From Candidatus Peregrinibacteria bacterium (GTDB lineage Bacteria > Patescibacteriota > Gracilibacteria > UBA1369): a stretch of DNA of 10,327 nt. A program made the position numbers and the translations under genes. The notes under the pieces are model-generated. The model saw nothing but the letters and a program-made list of their open reading frames with translations. It searched no databases and was not told the DNA's origin. The number at the start of each line of letters is the position of its first letter. Position 1 is the first letter of the stretch. Positions 5,972-10,327 of this stretch are shown in pieces. The stretch covers positions 1-10,327 of the forward strand of contig WJJQ01000012.1 in the NCBI GenBank assembly GCA_014729615.1. The letters run 5' to 3'.

Positions 5972-6047
5972 GGGCGATTAGCTCAGTTGGTAGAGCAGGC
6001 GGCTCTTAACCGTAAGGTCCAGGGTTCGAATCCCTGATCGCCCACCA
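5972..6047 (+). tRNA. trnK: tRNA-Lys (anticodon CTT)
   Basis: This 76-base gene forms a standard cloverleaf. The acceptor stem is GGGCGAT/ATCGCCC (5972-5978 with 6037-6043), followed by discriminator A and an encoded CCA. The D arm is GCTC/GAGC with loop AGTTGGTA. Loop CTCTTAA carries anticodon CTT at 6005-6007, and the T arm is CAGGG-TTCGAAT-CCCTG. It reads AAG codons. The anticodon stem (GGCGG with CCGTA) has an unpaired G27/A43 at its end and a G-T pair next to it, leaving only three Watson-Crick pairs, which is weaker than usual. It appears to have its own promoter and a terminator just downstream. Confidence 0.96.
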
Positions 6048-6060
6048 TTTTTCTCTGATT

Positions 6061-6096
6061 AAAACAGCTCTCAATCACCTCTATCTGAGCTTTTTT
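6061..6096 (+). terminator. Probable terminator of tRNA-Lys
   Basis: AGCTC (6066-6070) pairs with GAGCT (6087-6091) and is followed by a run of six Ts (6091-6096). The stem is short and the loop is 16 bases, but the T-run and position 14 bases after the tRNA support the call. The rest of the spacer to 6217 holds nothing I can identify. Confidence 0.45.
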
Positions 6097-6217
6097 GTTA
6101 TTCCAAAAAAAACAACAATAAAGGGCGGCCTGCCGAAACTCCAACAGTTAGAGTAAAAACTAATTATGCTTACTTAAAATAGACTTTTGTCGTTCTTTAA
6201 AACAGAAACGGCTCTGC

Positions 6218-6246
6218 TTGACAATTTATGCTTGTTAAAGTAAAAA
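6218..6246 (+). promoter_or_regulatory. Promoter of the exported hypothetical gene
   Basis: Consensus -35 TTGACA (6218-6223) and a 17-base spacer lead to TAAAAA (6241-6246). A better -10 hexamer, TACAAT (6247-6252), lies 6 bases further on but at too long a spacing. CTTGACAAT here is identical to the promoter segment at 3227-3235. Confidence 0.5.
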
Positions 6247-6271
6247 TACAATTGCATTAACACAATCTACC

Positions 6272-7102
6272 ATGGAAAATAATATTGAAAAAGTATTTTC
6301 CCGCGACGCAGAAAAAACAATCAGTCAGAATGGTAAAATTTTATCTTGGATTAGCAAAGCAGTAACTACCGCTATACTAGCCACAGCTTCACAAACAGCC
6401 ACAATTACAGAAGCGTATGCCGATAAAGCTCCCCAAGCTCATAATAAAAAAAAGCTTAAAGTGCACGGCTGCGGAACTTATTTTGAAGACCCAAAAGAAA
6501 GGAATAAAACATTTACTGATATATATTTTTCGACATACGATGCGCTTGAAGATACAGCTAAAATGTCACTGTATTTAAGTATAAAAACTAGACCATACAA
6601 TCGATCAAATTCTCTTAATGTCCATGTTCAGTTCAAGGACCTTCTCTTAGACGGCAAACCTTACAATTCCATTATTAAAGGTATTATAAACGATCCCAAC
6701 TTCAATTTTATATATACATCAATAGACGATCAAATGTATCGTAATCATCCAAGCTTCATGTATGACACTGTTTCAGTTACATTAAAAAATTCAAGATTTG
6801 AAGCATATATAAAAGCAGATGATTCTGATTATACACAAAAAAACATAAATATGAGTATATATGATAATAAAAATCCAATTCGAGAACCGACAACTATTAA
6901 ACCAAATTTTTACGCATCAATAACAAGAAATTGTCATACAATTCCTGACCGATTACTCCCTAAATGTAAAATAACCTGCATGGGTGATATTGATTATCTT
7001 CAACGAAAAGTTGATGCTATACACAAAAGTGTAAAAGCACTTTATGAAGCTCAAAAAGCAAAAGAAGCTAAAAGCGAAGAAACCATCAAAAAAGAATTTT
7101 AA
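6272..7102 (+). CDS. Hypothetical exported protein
   Basis: This is a 276-residue protein of no recognised family. Residues 1-29 are polar. They are followed by a moderately hydrophobic, alanine/threonine-rich stretch (AVTTAILATASQTATITEAYA, 30-50 apart from its last residues) ending in an A-Y-A/D site that fits signal peptidase I, with cleavage expected after residue 50. The n-region would be unusually long. The mature part (51-240) is rich in aromatic and polar residues in a strand-like pattern, with cysteines at 67, 221, 232 and 236, which could form two disulfides. The last 35 residues are a charged helix (VDAIHKSVKALYEAQKAKEAK), probably a coiled coil. The gene is notably A+T-rich (14 of 60 G+C at 6841-6900). 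The start has no Shine-Dalgarno motif. Its own promoter lies 26 bases upstream. Confidence 0.75.
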   Translation: MENNIEKVFSRDAEKTISQNGKILSWISKAVTTAILATASQTATITEAYADKAPQAHNKKKLKVHGCGTYFEDPKERNKTFTDIYFSTYDALEDTAKMSLYLSIKTRPYNRSNSLNVHVQFKDLLLDGKPYNSIIKGIINDPNFNFIYTSIDDQMYRNHPSFMYDTVSVTLKNSRFEAYIKADDSDYTQKNINMSIYDNKNPIREPTTIKPNFYASITRNCHTIPDRLLPKCKITCMGDIDYLQRKVDAIHKSVKALYEAQKAKEAKSEETIKKEF

Positions 7103-7136
7103 TCATCACATCGTTACCCACTTCATTAGTTAACTA

Positions 7137-7165
7137 TTGCTTTAATGCGCGATTAGCTGTTTAAT
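7137..7165 (+). promoter_or_regulatory. Possible promoter of typA
   Basis: TTGCTT (7137-7142), a 17-base spacer and TTTAAT (7160-7165, 5 of 6 consensus) lie 27 bases upstream of the typA ATG. The -10 overlaps one arm of a small inverted repeat, GTTTAA (7159-7164) with TTAAAC (7175-7180). Confidence 0.45.
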
Positions 7166-7192
7166 ACTCCAGCTTTAAACAAATTCAAATAA

Positions 7193-8980
7193 ATGAAAAC
7201 AATAACAATCGGCGTAATCGCCCATGTAGATCACGGAAAAACAACACTTGTCGACCAGCTTTTAAAACAAGGAGGCGCCTTTGAAGCTCATCAAGAAGTG
7301 GGCAACTTGATTATGGATTCAAACGATCAGGAAAAAGAACGCGGCATTACAATATACGCCAAAAATTGTTCCATTAAACATAACGACACAATTATAAATA
7401 TAGTCGATACACCCGGACATGCCGATTTCAGCTCTGAAGTTGAACGTGTCCTTCGAGTTGTTGATACAGTTCTTATTTTGGTGGATGCTCAAGAAGGACC
7501 AATGCCTCAAACCCGTTTCGTCACACAAAAAGCCATTGAACTTGGACTCAAACCGATAGTTTTAATCAATAAAATCGACAAACCGGCCGCTAATCCCGCG
7601 GAAGTTATCGATAAAGTATATGAACTCTTTATGGAACTTGGCGCCAATGACGACCAACTGGATTTTCCCATTGTCTATTCAATCGCGAAACAAGGCATTG
7701 CTAAACACGAACTAAACGAAGAATCCACTAATTTAAATCCCCTTTTTGATACCATAATCGAAAAGGCTGTCACAAAAACATCTGACCAACCATTTCAAGC
7801 CCTTGTATACGCGCTTGATTATTCCGATTATTCGGGACGCGCCGGTATTGCCAAAATTTTTAACGGAAAAGTAAACAAAGGCGAAACAATTTCATTAATT
7901 CAACAAGATGGCACTGTTCAAACCGGCAGAATTACCAAACTGGTCAAATTCATCGGCAATAAACAAGCCGAAACGGACCTTGCTGAAAACGGCGACATTA
8001 TTGGCATAAGCGGATTCAAAGACGTAACCATAGGCACCACCTTCACAAACACTCAAAATCCCGTCGCCCTACCGATTATTGAAATCGGCAAACCGACCGT
8101 TTCAATGGTCTTTTCCACTAACACATCGCCTTTTGCAGGCAAAGAAGGAAAAAACGTTACATCGCGCACCATTTACGATCGACTGAAAAAAGAGCTGGAA
8201 ACCAATGTGGGATTAAAAGTGGAGCAAGTGGAAAATTCAGAAAGTTATCGTGTTTCCGGTCGGGGCGAATTGCACATTTCAGTACTGATTGAAGCAATGC
8301 GCAGGGAAGGATTCGAACTTTCCGTTTCAAAACCAACCGTAATTTTGCGTGACGAAAACGGGCAAAAAATGGAGCCCTATGAAAATCTTTTTATAAGCGT
8401 GCCCGAAGAATATTCCGGCATAGTGATAGAAAAACTTAGCAAACGCAAAGCAGAAATGACCAACATGCACAGCAAAAACAATTACACAATTTTGGAATTC
8501 GTTGCCCCCACACGCGGAATTATTGGCTATAACAGCGAATTCATTTACGACACACATGGCGAAGGCGTATTCAGTCACATTTTCAAAGAATACGGACCAT
8601 ACAAAGGCCCAATTGATGGACGACAAAATGGCGTATTGATTAGCCAATGCGCGGGAAAAGCGCTCGGATACGCCCTTAGTAACCTGCAGGCACGCGGAAC
8701 CCTTTTTATAAATCCGTCTACAGATGTGTATGAAGGGATGATTGTCGGTAAAAATTCACGAGGTGAAGATTTGATAGTCAACCCAACCAAAGGAAAACAG
8801 CTTACCAACATGCGCGCTTCCGGCAGCGATGATTCATTGCAATTGGAACCTCCACAAATATTAACGCTGGAGCAAGCTATTGAATTCATTGACGATGACG
8901 AACTTGTCGAAGTAACCCCAAGTTCAATCCGTTTAAGAAAAAGATATCTGACCGAAAATGAACGTAAAAGAGCCAAATAA
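7193..8980 (+). CDS. typA: Translational GTPase TypA/BipA
   Basis: This 595-residue ribosome-associated GTPase of the EF-G family is linked to stress adaptation and to 50S subunit assembly at low temperature. G1 is AHVDHGKTT (10-18), the switch region contains ERGITI (49-54), G3 is DTPGH (72-76) and G4 is NKID (126-129). Where related proteins have S-A in G5, this one reads YSIAKQG (162-168). After the G domain come the beta-barrel domain II, EF-G-like domains III and V, and the TypA-specific C-terminal domain, seen in the conserved GEGVFSHIF, LTNMRASGSD and SSIRLRKRYL segments. Length is normal for the family (about 600). The start at 7193 gives the usual short lead before G1. No Shine-Dalgarno motif is present; the ATG follows an A-rich stretch. 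The next gene starts 60 bases downstream. Confidence 0.98.
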   Translation: MKTITIGVIAHVDHGKTTLVDQLLKQGGAFEAHQEVGNLIMDSNDQEKERGITIYAKNCSIKHNDTIINIVDTPGHADFSSEVERVLRVVDTVLILVDAQEGPMPQTRFVTQKAIELGLKPIVLINKIDKPAANPAEVIDKVYELFMELGANDDQLDFPIVYSIAKQGIAKHELNEESTNLNPLFDTIIEKAVTKTSDQPFQALVYALDYSDYSGRAGIAKIFNGKVNKGETISLIQQDGTVQTGRITKLVKFIGNKQAETDLAENGDIIGISGFKDVTIGTTFTNTQNPVALPIIEIGKPTVSMVFSTNTSPFAGKEGKNVTSRTIYDRLKKELETNVGLKVEQVENSESYRVSGRGELHISVLIEAMRREGFELSVSKPTVILRDENGQKMEPYENLFISVPEEYSGIVIEKLSKRKAEMTNMHSKNNYTILEFVAPTRGIIGYNSEFIYDTHGEGVFSHIFKEYGPYKGPIDGRQNGVLISQCAGKALGYALSNLQARGTLFINPSTDVYEGMIVGKNSRGEDLIVNPTKGKQLTNMRASGSDDSLQLEPPQILTLEQAIEFIDDDELVEVTPSSIRLRKRYLTENERKRAK

Positions 8981-9040
8981 AACATTTTCGCAAATTACGG
9001 GATTTTTTGATACACTGTTCTTCCAGCATTCATTTGAATT

Positions 9041-10168
9041 ATGAAAAATATTGTATTTTATACGGACACTCCCATTTACGGAGGAGCGGAAAGGCACATG
9101 CTGCTTCTGGCAAAGAATATTAATCCCAACAAATACACAGTTCAACTGGTTTGCTCCAATTACAAGGCACTGGACCCGTGGTGCAAATTATGGAAGGAAA
9201 ACGGCTTTAAAGTGCATCGCATCAAGGTTATCCACAAGCACGATCCCCGAACACTTTTGCGTATAAAAAAATTATTCAGGGAGCTGAATCCGGCAATAGC
9301 ACACCTGCATTTATGGAATCCGGGATCTTGCCGATACGCCTTTTCCGCCATCGACAAATCAAAAACCAAAATTATTGTGACCGAACATGACCCTTTTCCT
9401 TTAAGCGGTATTAAAAAATCGCTCAAAACCCGCACGCTTAAAAAAATCGACCACATCATCACGGTTTCAAACGCGAACAAAGACTTGATGCTAAAGCTTT
9501 ATCCTGAAGTAAAACCGAAAATCAGCACCATACATAACGGAATAAATATTGAACAATTTGAAAGCCAGTTGATTCATTTTCCCATTCAAGAAAGAAATCG
9601 CATTAAATCTCATATTTTCGCTGCCCGGCCCGATGAGTTCATTATTTTAACCATAGCCGAACTGCATCCGCGCAAGGGTCTTTTATATTTAATTGAAGCC
9701 TTTAAACATGTTCATGAAAAAAGTCCGAACACAAGACTGGTCATAACGGGTGAAGGGCCACAACGAAAAATCCTTGAAAAATTTATAAAAAATTTAAAAC
9801 TTTCCGATAATATTACCCTAACGGGAAAACAATCGGACATTGCAAAAATTTTGCGAAGCAGTGATTTGTTTGTTTTACCCAGCGTAAAAGAAGCCTTTGG
9901 CATGGTTCTACTTGAAGCAATGGCCGCCCAGGTACCCATTGTGGCAACTGAAGTTGGAGGCATTCCCGAAATCATTCAACACAAAAAAACGGGTGTCCTG
10001 GTGGCGCCGAAAGATTTCAACGCCCTGGCCGAAGCCATAACCGAGCTTATTAATAATCAGGCACAGCGCCAGAAATACACTTACATGGGGCATCATCACG
10101 TTCAAAATTTCGACGCTAAAAAAATGGGAGAAAAAACAGAAAAAATTTATGACTTACTATTAAAATAA
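9041..10168 (+). CDS. Glycosyltransferase family 4 (GT-B fold)
   Basis: This 375-residue protein is a retaining GT-B glycosyltransferase that moves a sugar from a nucleotide-sugar donor to a lipid or glycan acceptor. It is probably cytoplasmic or bound to the inner membrane face. The N-terminal acceptor domain opens with YGGAERH (13-19), a typical GT4 glycine-rich loop. TVSN (141-144) and IHNGIN (164-169) mark the hinge. In the C-terminal donor domain, HPRKG (209-213) supplies the phosphate-binding Arg and Lys, GEGPQR (237-242) and LTGKQSDI (260-267) follow, and E284 to E292 in KEAFGMVLLE form the EX7E motif, with GGIPEII after it. Donor and acceptor cannot be predicted. It lies 60 bases after typA, and its TAA directly abuts the radA ATG. 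No Shine-Dalgarno motif is visible. Confidence 0.95.
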   Translation: MKNIVFYTDTPIYGGAERHMLLLAKNINPNKYTVQLVCSNYKALDPWCKLWKENGFKVHRIKVIHKHDPRTLLRIKKLFRELNPAIAHLHLWNPGSCRYAFSAIDKSKTKIIVTEHDPFPLSGIKKSLKTRTLKKIDHIITVSNANKDLMLKLYPEVKPKISTIHNGINIEQFESQLIHFPIQERNRIKSHIFAARPDEFIILTIAELHPRKGLLYLIEAFKHVHEKSPNTRLVITGEGPQRKILEKFIKNLKLSDNITLTGKQSDIAKILRSSDLFVLPSVKEAFGMVLLEAMAAQVPIVATEVGGIPEIIQHKKTGVLVAPKDFNALAEAITELINNQAQRQKYTYMGHHHVQNFDAKKMGEKTEKIYDLLLK

Positions 10169-10327
10169 ATGCCAAAACTTAAAACGGTTTACGTTTGCGA
10201 AAAATGCAGTTTTCAATCGTCGAAATGGCTGGGGCAGTGCCCTGAATGCGAAGCCTGGAACAGCTTTCAGGAAGATGTGATTGAAAAAAATCCCGCTAAA
10301 CAATTAGCCCGAAAAGTTTCCACCACA
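10169..10327 (+). CDS. radA: DNA repair protein RadA/Sms, 5' end (partial)
   Basis: The first 53 codons of radA run off the right edge of the window. RadA is a RecA-related ATPase that drives branch migration in recombinational repair. The visible part is the N-terminal zinc finger: Cys10 and Cys13, then Cys24 and Cys27 ten residues later, in the diagnostic arrangement C-E-K-C followed by SSKWLGQCPECEAWNSF. The ATPase domain (Walker A, KNRFG motif) and Lon-like C-terminal domain would lie beyond the window. The ATG at 10169 begins immediately after the TAA of the glycosyltransferase gene, so translation is probably coupled; there is no separate promoter or strong ribosome binding site. Confidence 0.95.
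   Translation, partial: MPKLKTVYVCEKCSFQSSKWLGQCPECEAWNSFQEDVIEKNPAKQLARKVSTT

Noticed and set aside
147..6047. tRNA-Leu or tRNA-Lys as an attachment site of an integrated element
   Set aside because: Neither tRNA 3' end is repeated elsewhere in the window and there is no integrase gene.
8327..9145. Minus-strand frames opposite the end of typA and the start of the glycosyltransferase gene
   Set aside because: They are antisense to strongly conserved coding sequence and have no recognisable features.
1..10327. UGA read as glycine (Gracilibacteria-type code)
   Set aside because: TGA ends the genes at 292, 2137 and 4511 exactly where family length or gene context expects a stop, and glycine positions use GGN codons.
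1..10327. CRISPR array, insertion sequence or riboswitch
   Set aside because: I found no regularly spaced direct repeats, transposase-like frames, or conserved aptamer-like leader; all spacers are under 300 bases.

Overview
This window looks like chromosomal DNA of a bacterium with a compact, A+T-rich genome. Hints point to a candidate-phylum (Patescibacteria/CPR-like) lineage: both tRNAs encode CCA, most genes lack a Shine-Dalgarno motif, leaders look short, and many small proteins are unrecognised. That placement is an inference and weakly held. UGA acts as stop for several genes, so the standard bacterial code fits and the UGA=Gly code of Gracilibacteria-type genomes does not.

Layout, left to right. 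The window opens with the 3' end of an unrecognised gene (2-139), then tRNA-Leu(UAA) seven bases later. A perfect 22-bp inverted repeat (240-307) follows; its right arm contains the last codons of a minus-strand coiled-coil protein (292-843). Divergent from that gene is a 12-TM major facilitator transporter (959-2137). This is the G+C-richest gene in the window and the only one with a strong Shine-Dalgarno site. It is followed by a 162-base G+C-rich spacer with strong hairpins. Next comes mutM (2300-3103, minus), the Fpg DNA glycosylase with all key residues.

From 3286 to 7102 lies a block of unfamiliar genes: a two-gene unit (3286-4056, 4076-4492) whose first protein carries an internal domain duplication; a convergent membrane-anchored protein with four evenly spaced cysteines (4511-5407, minus); a 76-residue membrane protein (5646-5876); tRNA-Lys(CUU); and a probable exported protein (6272-7102). 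Two of these orphan genes share the same nine-base promoter segment, CTTGACAAT.

The right end is conserved housekeeping on the plus strand: typA/bipA (7193-8980), a GT4 glycosyltransferase (9041-10168), and the 5' end of radA starting directly after the glycosyltransferase stop codon. Together the window mixes translation and stress GTPase function, DNA repair (mutM, radA), surface glycan synthesis and transport with a lineage-specific set of envelope and cytoplasmic unknowns. I saw no CRISPR array, insertion sequence or phage gene.
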